Source: Coemansia sp. RSA 487
Lineage: Eukaryota; Kickxellomycota; Kickxellomycetes; Kickxellales; Kickxellaceae
Direction of reading: 5' to 3'
Assembly: GCA_027577595.1 (NCBI GenBank)
Contig: JANBRJ010000014.1
Coordinates: 124,001 to 188,000, forward strand
Length of the DNA: 64,000 bases
Shown here in pieces: positions 29,561 through 41,709 of this stretch. A model generated the notes under the pieces. That model was not told where the DNA came from. It did no database searches and worked only from the letters and a program-made list of their open reading frames with translations. Each line of letters opens with the position of its first letter. The first letter of the stretch is position 1. The position numbers were made by a program, and so were the translations under genes.

Positions 29561-32103
29561 TTATCCGGAAGGAACAATGCCATTAGGATCATTTTCAGCA
29601 AGTTTACGATAATATTCCACGTACTGTGCGTATTCAGGGTTGGTTGCTGCGTACTGTGCGTAGTAGTCAGCCGTTTGCTTGTTTGTCCACTGCATAGCGT
29701 GTTCGCCTCCCGTTTGCTGCTGCTGTTGCTGCTGGGGCTGCTGCTGTTGCGGTTGCTGGTAGCCACCATACGCTGGCGCGCTGCTTCCTCCAGACCCGCC
29801 GTAGTATTGCGGCTGCTGTTGCGGCTGCTGTGGTTGAGCCCATGGCTGGGGCTTTTGGTCGGACCCAGACACAACATCCATTGGCTCAGCGCCATACCCG
29901 TACCCACCGTACCCACCACCGACTGGCTGCTGCTGGTGATGCTGCGGTGGCTGTTGCTGATGTCCGTATCCGCCATACGCGCTACCACCTCTTGGTCCTC
30001 CGTATCCACCGCCTGCCGCTGGCGCCGATGGCGGTGCCCCCATTCGTTCCTATAATTACAAACACCAGTTGGGGCGAATGTAGAAAAATATAAACCCCAC
30101 CACAAGTTTGCATCCATTGTTTTCACAAGGCCGCATACCAAATATTTTTGTTCATCACCACCCAAAACAACATTGAACCGTGGATCCAATACCAACGCAG
30201 CGCATAGCCAAAATGACGAGAAAATAAGAATCACCACATACAACAAAAAGAAAAAACACCATCAATATCAGCCATCAGATTATCGCACACTAACATAAAC
30301 AACAGCATTGCCATCTGTAATATCAAAGACAGTATGTTTGCTTCTGGTTCTTACCTGCATCCCATCAATTTTGTCCTCAATCATTCGCCGCCCACGCATG
30401 CATGCGTTGATCTCACCCGACACTGTGACTGTCCTAAATGGTCCAGCTTGATCAGGCCCTTGGCGGATCTGGATGCGCGTTCCTGAAGACTGCTGCAAAT
30501 GCTTAATGGTTTCTCCACCGCGTCCGATGATGATCCCAACAGCCTCCGCCGGTATCTGCAGCTCCTCCACATGATCTCCCATCTGCGACTGCTGGGATGG
30601 GCCTCCTCCATACCTATCTTGCGGCATTCCATAGCCACCCGAGGACATGCGGCCTCCGCCGTAGCCTCCTCCCCCAGCCTGGGGTGGCTGGCCATGAGGT
30701 CCACCACTACCCTGTGGGTGGGGCATAGACATCGGGTGCCCGCTGCTGGGCGGTGCGTAGTCATGTCTACCAAAGCCATCATGCGGCCCACCGGCGTCCC
30801 TGAATGGCGGCTTATCAGTGGTGACAATCTCCATGATCCGCATGCGCGCAAGCTCGATCTGGTCGGGCGACCCAATGAGATGGATTGGCCTCTCCGGCGC
30901 CCCACGCCCATCATCGGGCTGGACTTGCACACGCGCCCCGCTCATCGACTGGATGTTCTTGATGCTTTCGCCGCGGCGGCCAATAATGAGCCCCACTTTG
31001 CTACTGGGCACCGTAATGACTGCCATCCCGGCAGACCCATGCTCAGCAGCCGCTTTGTCTAACGCACCCCCAAATCCCACCGGAGCATCAGCTGCAGGCA
31101 TACCATCCATCTGGCCAAGCGCAGGAGACCTGAACGGCTGCTGCTGCTGGCGGTGGTGTCTGTCAATAAAGTCCATAATGTCCTGCTTGGCACCGTCCGC
31201 CTGCTGCGCAGGACCCTCAATCGTGATACGGCGCTCCGGTGCACGCTTGTCAAAGTTGCTGTCGAACTGCACACGCACGCCGTGCCTCTGCTCGATCGAC
31301 CTCAGGTTGCTTCCACTGCGCCCAATGATCAGACCCGAGAGCTCGGACGGAACAAGGAACTCCATAACAGGCTGCTCCTGCTGTATCGACAGAGAATCGT
31401 TGTAGCCGCTTCCCTCAGGCCCGTCAAAGCGGCGGCGCGGGTCGCGACGCAGCTCGTGCCGCTGGTTTCCGCGATCACGCGACCTGGATCTTTCACGCTT
31501 GCTACCACGCGTTCCACGGCTGGCTCTGGGTTCAGGCGACGCGCTGCGACGTTGCTGTTGCCTATGCTGGTCCTGGCCACGAGTATCGTTGTGCGGTTCG
31601 CCTTGTTCCACAGATACATTGTCCCCTTTATCCCAGCCAGCTGCAGCGCCACTGTCCTCAGTACGCGCATCGCCGGGCGCTTGTGGCTTCTGCATTGTTC
31701 CAAGCTTCGCAGCAATCGCACGCGCCTTAGCCAACGCGTTGTTCATGTCGATTCCACTGCTTGTGGTCTGTTCTACGCGAGGCGCCTCTGCAGGTTCGTC
31801 CGTACCACTTGTGTCATCTTCGCTGCCGGAAGATTCCGTATCTTGGTTGGCAGGTTTATCAGCCACAGGCTCCTTACGCGCGTCTTCGGTGTTTGGTTCT
31901 TGTGCTTGGTTAGTTTCATTCGCCTGCTCGGCTTCCTGGCTTTCTTCTTCCTCAGACCTAGGTTCTGAATCATGGCCTCCTTCAGTCCCGCTGTAATACT
32001 TTTCCTCCTCCTCCTCATTCTCGGGTTGTTCGTCAGGACGCTTAGCATCAATCTTTTCACCACTATTGGTGGGCACTGGTGAATCACGCGTTTCCTCAGA
32101 CAT
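29561..32103 (-). CDS. FUBP/KHSRP-like triple KH-domain RNA-binding protein (two exons)
   Basis: A 745-aa nucleic-acid-binding protein made by joining 30355-32103 to 29561-30049 across a 305-nt intron (GTAAGA donor, TTATAG acceptor, phase 0). The N-terminus is acidic and Glu/Asp/Ser-rich, followed by an RS-like basic stretch (GSKRERSRSRDRG). Three KH domains follow, each with its GxxG loop: LIIGRSGSNLRSIE, LIIGRRGESIKNIQ and IIIGRGGETIKHLQ. A Gly/Tyr/Gln-rich region leads to the second exon, which ends with a FUBP-type Tyr motif (QYVEYYRKLAE). This layout matches far-upstream-element-binding proteins, which act in transcription and in splicing or mRNA decay. The first exon read through would end in a false tail after KIDGMQ. 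The ATG at 32103 is the first in frame. Confidence 0.9.
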
Positions 32104-32349
32104 GCTCAATCTTGGTTAAATCGGTTTTTCTTGGTTTATGATATAATAGTTAATGATTAAATAAATAGCGCTAGTTTTTCCTCCCTTTCAAACAATAAGA
32201 ATAAGAAAAGCTTTTGAAGAAATCAAAAAGTCACAAAAAAGAAAGTGTGAAAAGAAAAGAAAAGCGCGGATTATTTGCATTTGTCTGGAAAAAAAACAAA
32301 AGCCACAGATCAGATGATCGACAGTATTAATCAAGTGCTTCTTCTCTGA

Positions 32350-35300
32350 TCAAGCAGCAACTGCAAACTGCTGATCTGCTACTTGCCGCACAGCTCTTCC
32401 ATTCCCGCTGACAGCAGAAGAACTAGCTCCAGTAGCAGCAGCGGTTACCGAGACCGTGCGTGGGACAATGCCACCGGACACCGGCAGATGCGATCCAGCG
32501 CATTTCTGCAAATACTGATCGATTTCGCGCGCAGCCTGGCGACCCTCATTGATGCCCCAGACCACCAGACTCTGGCCTCTGCGGCAATCACCAGCTGCAA
32601 ACACCTTGTCGACCGTCGTGCGGTAGGATCCCTCGGGAGTCTGGATATTCGACCTAGGGCCTTGCTTGACAGCCAGCTCTTCGATGACCTTGTTTTCGGG
32701 GCCAAGGAAACCCATTGCTAGGAACACAAGATCGGCCCTGTGGAACTCCTCGGATCCAGGCACCTCAGCCATCGACCATTGGCCGTTCTCCTTCTTGGTC
32801 CACTCAACACGCACGGTCTCAATGCCCCTCACTTGCTGGCTACCGATGCCACAGCTGACAAAGCGCTTGGCCGAGATGCAGTACTCGCGTGGGTCCTTGC
32901 CCCAGCGCGACATGACTTCCTCGTGTCCGTAGTCAACGCGGTAGACGCGCGGGTACTGAGGCCACGGGTTATCGGCGGCGCGCTGCTTGGGCGGCTGCGG
33001 CAAAAGCTCAAAGTTGACAACGCTGGTTGCGCCCTGGCGCACAGCTGTGCCGATACAATCGTTGCCTGTGTCTCCTCCGCCGATAACAACCACATGCTTT
33101 CCTTTTGCAGAAATCTTTGACTTTTTACTGTCGTCGAGCACGCTCTTTGTGTTGCCAGTTAGGAACTCCATTGCAAAGTGGATACCGTCGAGCTGCCTGC
33201 CGTCGATCGACAGGTCGCGTGGCCATGTGGCACCGGTTGCCAGAAGAACGGCGTCATAGCTGTCGTATAATTCAGTCGCCGAGTGCGAAACGCCAATATG
33301 CGCGTTGGTGACGAACTGAACGCCCTCCTTCTCCATCTTGTCAACGCGCCGATGCACAAGCTGCTTGTCCAGCTTCATGTTGGGGATGCCGTAAGTGAGA
33401 AGCCCGCCCATACGGTCCTCACGCTCAAACACCGTGACGCTGTGGCCGACGCTGTTAAGCTGGTCGGCTGCAGAAAGCCCAGCAGGACCAGACCCAACGA
33501 TAGCAACCTTCATGCCAGTGCGTGTGGCGGGCGGCACTGGCTGCATCCAGCCCATCTCCCACGCATGGTCAATAATTGCGGCCTCGATTGACTTAATGGC
33601 TACTGGCATATCGCTAATGCCTGCAACACACGCACCCTCGCACGGCGCCGGGCACACACGGCCGGTGAACTCGGGGAAGTTGTTGGTGGCCATCAGCCGG
33701 TTGAACGCCTCGCGCCACTGGTTCTTGTACACTAGTTCGTTCCACTTTGGGATCACGTTGCCAATTGGGCACCCATCAACATCCGACTGGCAGAATGGCA
33801 CACCGCAGTCAATGCAACGCGACGCTTGCACTTGGAGCTGCGCCTTTGTCTGCCTCACCGAGATCTCGTCCCAGTCATTGATGCGCTTCTTTGCGTTGCG
33901 GTACTTGTCGCCGCGGCGCTTGTATTTGACAAAGCCGCGCAGCTTGTCCAGCTTCTTGATCCTGTCCGACAGCAGCGACTCGTCAACCAAGGCATCCTCA
34001 ATGTCAACCAGATCGTTTGCGGCATTCTTCTTTTTGAGCGCCGCTTCCTGAGCTTCCGAAGCGTCGATTGTCTTGTCCGAGTCGGATCCAGATCCAAACC
34101 CAGACCCATTCACAGACACTTCAATGGCAGCATGCTTCTTTTCTATTTCCTCTGCTTCTAGAATACGCTTGTACTCGGTCGGGAACACCTTGACAAACTT
34201 TGGAAGCAGTTCACCAAAGCTCCTTATGATCTCACGTGCCTTGAGCGAGCCCGTCAGATCCGCGTGTCTTTGGATCGTCTGCTTGAGCCACACAGCCTCA
34301 TCGCCATGCACGGTCTCCAGCTCCACCGACTCTGTGTTGCACATCTTGCGGAATTCATCCGCCAGAACATAGGCAATACCACCAGACATTCCGGCCGCAA
34401 AGTTACGCCCGACGTTACCGAGCACAATGACCCTGCCGCCTGTCATGTATTCGCACCCGTGGTCGCCCACGCCCTCGACCACGGCCAGCGCTCCGGAATT
34501 GCGCACAGCAAAGCGCTCGGCAGCAATGCCGCTGAAGAACGCCTCACCGCTGGTGGCACCAAACAGACACACGTTACCAACGATGACGTTCTCATTGGCG
34601 TCAAACGATGAGCTGCGCGGCGGGTATACGACAAGCTGGCCACCCGACAAACCTTTGCCTACGTAGTCGTTGGCATCGCCTTCAAGATCAATCGCAATGC
34701 CAGGAGCCAGGAACGCGCCAAGAGACTGGCCAGCAGATCCCCTGAGGTGCAAACGGATGGTCCCCTGTGGCAGACCGTCCAGCCCATGCGACTTGGACAG
34801 GTGGTACGACAGGATCGTGCCAAACGCGCGGTCTGTGTTTTGGATATCAGCCGACAGCTCCACAGGTTTGCCCGACTGCAGGCTCTCGACTAGCTGTGGA
34901 AGCAGCCGTGAGTCCAAGCGGCTTTCAATCTGGTGGTCCTGCTTCTTCACGCAGTATGTCGCCACGCCCGGACGCATCGTGTGCGCTGGCTTCAGAAGCA
35001 GCCCCAAGTCAACCTCGCCCTTGGCGCACTGGTAATCGCCACGCATGCAAAGGTACTCTGCCCGACCAACCATCTCGTTTACTGTGCGGAATCCTAGGTC
35101 GGCCATGATTTGGCGCAGATCCTCAGCCAGATAGCAGAAGAAGTTTATGACATGTTCCGGCTGACCACGGAATTTGGCGCGCAGAACAGGATCCTGCGTA
35201 GCCACACCGACGGCACAGTTGTTCTGGTGGCATCGGCGCAGGTACACACAACCCAAGGTGATCAGCGGCGTTGTCGCAAACCCAAACTCCTCGGCACCAA

Positions 35301-38300
35301 GTAGCGTGGCAATCGCAATGTCCTTTGCCGTCTTGAGCTGGCCATCGGTCTGCAGGACAACTCTGCCGCGCAGATCGTTGAGCACCAGCGTCTGGTGCGT
35401 CTCAGCCAACCCAAGCTCCCATGGAAGCCCGGCGTACTTGATCCCCGTCCACCGCGCAGCTCCGGTGCCGCCATCGTGTCCGGCTATCAGGATATGGTCA
35501 GCCAACGCCTTTACAACCCCCGATGCTACAACACCAATACCGACCTCCGAGACAAGCTTGACAGACACGCGCGCGCTACTGTTGGAACTCTTCAGATCAA
35601 AGATTAGCTGCTTCAGATCCTCGATCGAGTAAATGTCGTGGTGCGGCGGCGGCGAAACAAGCGTGACGCCAGGTGTCGTGTGGCGAGTCTTGGCAATTTC
35701 TTTGGATACCTTTGTGCCCAGAAGCTCGCCACCCTCGCCTGCCTTGGCACCTTGCGCCATCTTGATTTGGAGCTCGTCAGCGTCGGCCAGATAGTTGCTT
35801 GTCACGCCAAAGCGACCGGACGCCACTTGCTTGATGGCTGAGCGCTCACTGTCGCCGTTATCGCGCGGAACCGAGCGCTCCGGGTCTTCACCACCCTCAC
35901 CCGAGTTGCTCTTGCCGCCAAGCCGGTTCATCGCCACTGCAAGCGCCGTGTGCGCTTCCTTGGAGATCGATCCGTACGACATAGCACCAGTGCAAAAGCG
36001 CTTGACAATACTAGTCCATGGCTCGACTTCGTCAATCGGGATCGCGCGGCTCTTGTCCTCTATCTGTATGTCGAGTAGCCCGCGCAGGGTGCAGTCGCGA
36101 ATCGACTGTGTGGCAGCGTCCGAGTACTTTTTCCACGACTGCGCGTTTTTTGTTCGTACCGCGTCCTGCAGACTGGCAATGGTTCCTGGAGTGTTGACGT
36201 GGTTCTCGCCGCCCTTGCGCCAGTTGTATTCGCCCTCGTCGTTGATTGCAGCTACGCCTTGCTCCTCGGACTTGCCAACATAAGCGAGGTCGTGGCGTGC
36301 AAGTGCATCGGCCGCAAACCCGGCCATAGTTGTGCCCTCGACGCGCGACGCCGTGCCAACGAAGCACTTGTCGATGACGTCGGCCGCAACGCCAAGCGCC
36401 TCGAATATCTGGGCGCCCTTGTACGACTGCAGCGTCGAGATGCCCATCTTCGACATGACCTTGCGGAACCCGTCGTCGACAGCATGGCGGAACTGCTCGA
36501 CCAGCTGCTCGACGGATTTTTCGGAAAGTATGTTTTCGCGATGCAGCTTGGTTACAGCCTCGTACACCATATAAGGACATACAGCGTCCACGCCGTACCC
36601 GACAAGCACGCAGAAGTGGTGCGTCTCGCGAGCCTCGCCAGTCTCAACAATAAGCGCAACCTTTGCACGCAGCTTCTGGGCAACCAGGTGGTGGTGCACG
36701 GCGCCTGAAGTAAGGAGCGCAGAGAGCGCAACACGTGTCAGACCAACTGCGCGGTCGGAGAGGACAATCACTTTGGCGCCGTCCGTGATTGCCTTCTCTG
36801 CCTCGCCGCACACGCGATCAATTGCCTTGGCATATCCAGGGATGCCCTGGCTGACGTCGTACGTGATGTCAAGCGTGCGTGCCGTCCAGTCCGCGTACTT
36901 GCTAGACATGGCGCATATCGCTGAAAGCTCGCCACATGTCAGAACCGGCGAGTCAAGCGACAAGCGGCGCGTCTGCTGCTCTGACACCTCGAGAAGATTG
37001 CCCTCGGGCCCCACATGGCAGCGCAGCGACATGACGATCTTCTCGCGGATCGGGTCGATGGGTGGGTTTGTCACTTGCGCAAACAGCTCGCGGAAGTACT
37101 CGTACGGCAGGCGGGGTGACGGATCGAGACAGGCAAGCACAGTGTCGTTGCCCATCGACCCGAGTGGCTCCTTCCCGTTCTGCACCATGGGTGCTAGTAT
37201 CAGGTTGAGTTGCTCGGCAGAATATCCAAAGACTCGCAACCGTCGGTCGCGGGACACTGGAGTGTCGTCAACCACAGCCGGCTTGTGGCTGGGATCCAAA
37301 TGCTTCAACGTGATCTGGTTCTTGTCGATCCACTGTTGAAACGGGTACTGCTGAGCGTAGCGGATCTTCAGCTTCTCGTCGTCAACAATGGTGCCAGCCT
37401 TGGTGTCGACCAGAAGCATGCGCCCGGGCATAAGACGGCCCTTCTGCACGATAGTTGCGGGGTCAATCTTGACCGTGCCGACCTCCGACGCGCAAATCAT
37501 GCGGTCGTCCTTGGTGATGTAGTAGCGGCACGGACGCAACCCATTGCGGTCCAGCGATGCACCGCAGTACCGCCCATCGCTGAACGTGAAGAGTGCTGGT
37601 CCATCCCACGGCTCCATGATACAGGACGCCCATTCGTAGAAGGCGCGCTTCTCTGCTGGCATCAGTGGGTTGTTCTGCCATGCCTCAGGCACCATCACCA
37701 TGACTGCCTCAGGCATGCTCATTGCACCACTGACCAGCAGAAGCTCCAGCACACTGTCGAACGCCGAGCTGTCCGAGCCAAACTCGTTGATAATGGGGAA
37801 CGCCGATTGCAGGTCGACATCAAACGCCTTTGACTCGAGAAGACCTTCGCGTGCGCGCATCCAGTTCATGTTTCCGCGTAGCGTGTTGATTTCACCTATA
37901 GCATTTTGTATAGATCAGTGATAGATAACGATATAAGAGGGAGAATATCCGCCAATAGAATGCAGCTGTCGGTGAATTTGGAGGTTAATACGAAATTGTC
38001 ACATGTGCAGCGTGCATCCGCATATTACTCGGGGTTAAAAAGGGACATAATGGAATATATGCGCCCGACAAAAAGGGCAATGCCCACAGACTTTGTCATT
38101 CTAGCTCTGTGATGCATCACTGTAGGCTACACCAAAGTAAAATGGTGCATCTGCATTCCATATTTCATGCCTATCGTGTCCCATCATCCCACACTTCATT
38201 GAACTGTGCAAAAGGATTTCGGAAGAGATTGTGCTCCGCAATAGGAGCCTGAGATGAAAGTGTTTGGTATGACGAGCAAGTCACATCATTTGCCAAAATG

Positions 38301-39339
38301 TGCAATAACCAAAAGGGAAATCAGGTTCAGAGATAAGGTCATATGCCCATTATTTTCGTCCTCTAGGACAAGCTAAGCCGTACCACGCATTCACATTTAT
38401 GCAAGCAAGCAGATTCGAAGTCAACAACAACAACATTCTTCAGTCTTCAGCACACTGAAAAATGTAGATTTTGCCAGATACCACACCCATGGCAAAGAAA
38501 AAATGGGACATTCACATTTGCTTACCATTGTGTGCGCACCAGTTGAACGGCTGTGCGCGCTCCCATGAAGGGAATGTGTTTGTACTGAAGCGTGAGTGCA
38601 CCAACGCAAAGTGCGTCTCAAAGTCGGTATCGCGCAGATCGGCGTAGTATTCGGGAACTTGCGCTGGAGTCAGCAAGCCCTTGTACACGATATTGCGCGT
38701 CGCAAGCGAACATACGTAGAACCACTTATCCAAACCGATCTCGTGCATCGCACGCTTGCGCAGCACAAAGAGTCGGCGCTGGAAATCAGGTTCTCCCAGA
38801 TTATCGGCGATAGCAACTACTAGAGGCTGCATGATCACAGGCTCACGCGACTGTCCATTGGGACCCAGGATCGCTATGCCTACAGGCACTTGGCGCCATA
38901 TGACTGTTTTCAGCCCCAGTTGCTGTGCCGTTTTCTCAAACATAAGCATACTTTCTTGACGGATCGCATCATCCTTGTGCAAAAACACATTGCCCGTAGC
39001 ATACTGCCCCTCTGGCGGCAATGTGCACCCGAGATTCTTGAACTCCCGGGCTAGGAGTTTGTGTGGCATCGCGGTCATTACGCCTGCGCCGTCACCGTCA
39101 CGCTCGTCGGCGCCTGTTGCGCCGCGATGGCTCATGTTGCACAAGAGAGCCTCGGAGTCGCGCAGGATCTGGTGTGATGGCGCACCCTTGATATTGATGA
39201 TGAACCCGACACCGCAGGCGTCGCGCTCGTTGGCAGGATCATAGAGCCCTTGCTTTGCTGGCAAAGCTCCTGCCCAGCCGTAGCCGTCGCCATTCCTTGG
39301 GATGGGGGAGGAAGAGCTGTGGCTGCTTTCTTGCATCAT
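32350..39339 (-). CDS. GLT1: NADH-dependent glutamate synthase, single chain (two exons)
   Basis: A 2119-aa GOGAT, which makes two glutamates from glutamine and 2-oxoglutarate using NADH. Exon 1 is 38526-39339 and exon 2 is 32350-37895. The 630-nt intron (GTAAG donor, CTATAG acceptor) splits the Gly codon of [12 protein letters not shown], restoring the conserved site exactly. A 41-residue propeptide precedes the nucleophile C42 (RDACGVGF) of the class II glutaminase. Then come the central domain, the FMN-binding synthase domain ([18 protein letters not shown]), the 3Fe-4S cysteines ([18 protein letters not shown]) and the GXGXG alpha domain. The C-terminal beta part has Fe-S cysteines ([25 protein letters not shown]) and two dinucleotide folds ([28 protein letters not shown]). 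A single fused chain is the eukaryotic NADH type. GATA motifs in the intron suggest nitrogen control. Confidence 0.97.
37896..38525 (-). other. GLT1 intron, 630 nt, with GATA motifs
   Basis: By far the longest intron in the window. It holds three closely spaced GATA cores at 37920-37933 and a GATAAG at 38332-38337. No coding frame across it is conserved. GATA factors (AreA/Gln3 type) control nitrogen genes in fungi, so an intronic enhancer is conceivable. No snoRNA was identified in it. Confidence 0.5.
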
Positions 39340-41709
39340 CTGGAAGAAGATCGATTGCAGATGATGGAATGTTGTGCTAGTGAAATGTGCAGCTGAAGAA
39401 TGTCAAAAGCTAAACTAATGACCAGTAAGAAGGATCTTGATCAAAGAAGCGGTGAAAATATACTGCAAAAGGTAAAAGATGAAGCTTGGTTTTGCAAAAG
39501 TCAAATATAAAGATGTGCTGAACAAGCAAAATGTGCTTGCGGGGGTGGGTGGAGTAGTGAAATAGAAGGAATAAAGCAGCAGAGTATGTCGAGCCAAAAA
39601 TGTTCAAGATAAACCAAAAGGGCCTAGTAACGAAATGGATCGTTTATTAAATAGTGTCGACAAAATATAGTTTCTTTATTTTCGATGATACACTGAAATG
39701 GAAAAAGAAAGGCAAGAAGAAACAAATGAAAAATATGAACGAAAGGGCCTAGGGCCGGGGTGTTTTTATATGACTTTAAGCGTGGGATGGAGAATGGCCA
39801 GTCAGCCGCCTAGCGCACACATGTCAGTAATAGAGGCAAGCGTTCCTTTAATACAAAAGTCCCAAACCCCGTTTCCTGTCTTATGACTGTTTCCGAGGTT
39901 GGCATTTTTCAGCTAGCAAATGCCACCACAACGCATCTCTCACACTTTGATGCTGCGACGGCGCGGCGGAGGAGGATTGGGCAATCTGCCGAGGAATTAT
40001 AACGATGATGAAGTTCGCATTCCTTCCTTTCAGGCGATAAGTATGAGACTGATGAGAGATGCAGCAGGCGCGTGCTTGATTAATGCCCGTAAAAAACCAA
40101 CGGAAGAAGGTTTGTTGCTTTATGCATGCAGTTGAGTCTGTGCTTGGAAACATCTGAATTGCATGCTGCTCGGACAGTTTCGGAAAGCGATTCCGCTGGC
40201 TGCACTTTTCCGATGGTGAAAAATAGCACCACACGATTTCTTTTCTCTTATTTCTCACATGCTTACATTGAAAGTCCAAGAGGGGAGCAACGAATGGCCA
40301 GGCGATAAAAAATTACTTTTGGCAATCATCGTCGCTGCCTTCCTTGGCCACAACAAACGAAGAGCAGCATTGGTATCTTTGGAGCTATCACTTCTGATCT
40401 TTCTTTTGCATAATGGCCAAATTGGGAGCGCTGTTTGCCAGTTCAATGTGACATTGCTCAGGCGCTGCTGTGTCTGTAAAAGGATAAATCTCCTTTTGAT
40501 CTCATTGGTCGAAAACCTCCCTCCCTAAAAGCTGAGTTTGCATTTTGGATGTTAATGACCGATGAAGGATAGCCCAGGCACCCAACATGATAAGCTCACA
40601 CTCTGCGTTCTCACTGGCCGGTACCAGCAGCCACTTTTCCGCTCAGCCATCATCTACTACAATGCTGCGTATCGCGATTGTAACTCTGAGCATCCAATGT
40701 GTACATTGAGATCCGTGCCGAGAGAGCGATTTTCAAACCGCTTGTTGCACAGTCGTCCCATTCCTCTTGTTCCTGCAATGCACATAAATATCCAACACAA
40801 CACGAGGGAGAAAATATTTTCAGTGTCATTTCACCGCAAAGCCCGCCCAGCCAGCAGGTAAAAAAGGTACCATGCAATTTGGAACGGAGGTATCTGAAAT
40901 GTCTGTGACAGGCATATGTGCACGTTTCTTTTTGCAAACAGTGCAGAAAACAAATTTGTCTTTGAAGCAATGTTGCATCATCCATCCCACTTTCAGTCCC
41001 ACATTGACGGCATTTATGTTGGGTCTAAATGTTGTTAAAGCAGGGTTGTTTTGGTCAATTGGAAGATCTCCCTTTCGCCAAGCATGCACGATCCTGTTAT
41101 TTCTGCCATCCTCATGTCCGGTTCCCACACACTTTCCGCTTGTTCTCGGCAACCAGACATTTTTACGAGGTGGCCAGTGCTCAGAGAGCCCCGTTATTTT
41201 GGCCATGACTATGGCCCATGCCAACCACTTTCTTAAATATAAGCCAAGAAGAGTATCCATCCTTTTTGTTTAGAAAAACATCTACCCAGAAAATAATCTC
41301 GTTAGCACAAGACTCGAAAAATAACGTGTTTACAAGTCTCTTGTGATTCTGGCTGCATTCTCCGTTTTATTTTTCCTAAAATTTATCGATTAGCACTGGG
41401 GATTCTCAGCGTATAGATTCCGTCTAGATAATGCACTTTGACGATGATGCGGTCTGAAACGTAAAGACCTTTGATTGATGCCTTAACTGATGAAAAGATA
41501 AGAGATAAGATAGATCGCAAAATGCGCTACCGCCACCACAAACGTTTCGCCATTCGACACGCATACACTCTTCTTACTCGACGCAATTAGTTTTGCAAAA
41601 TACTGTATTCTGTTCCTTTCCGGGCAGCAAGAACAGCCCCATGTGAAAGAGACGTACGATTTTGGATTTCCTAGACATCAATTAAATACAGTCCGCAAGA
41701 CGTAGCCGA
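39340..41709. other. 2.4 kb gene-free region upstream of GLT1
   Basis: No supported gene. Overlapping frames on both strands between 40.8 and 41.3 kb lack domains and disagree in strand. The GLT1 promoter must lie at its left end. A cluster of three GATA cores within 16 nt (41497-41512) lies near the right end, closer to the ZUP1-like gene's 3' end. Mixed AT-rich sequence with short A/T runs. Confidence 0.4.

Noticed and set aside
37906-38112. Small open frame inside the GLT1 intron
   Set aside because: It is on the opposite strand, short and without homology; the intron boundaries restore the conserved AHNGE site.
40826-41273. Overlapping open frames on both strands
   Set aside because: They overlap almost fully on opposite strands, show no domain, and lie in a gene-free stretch with mixed composition.
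41440-41490. Box C/D snoRNA-like motifs (ATGATG, CTGA, TGATG, CTGA)
   Set aside because: The first D-type box is too close to the C-type box to leave a guide, and no terminal stem is seen.
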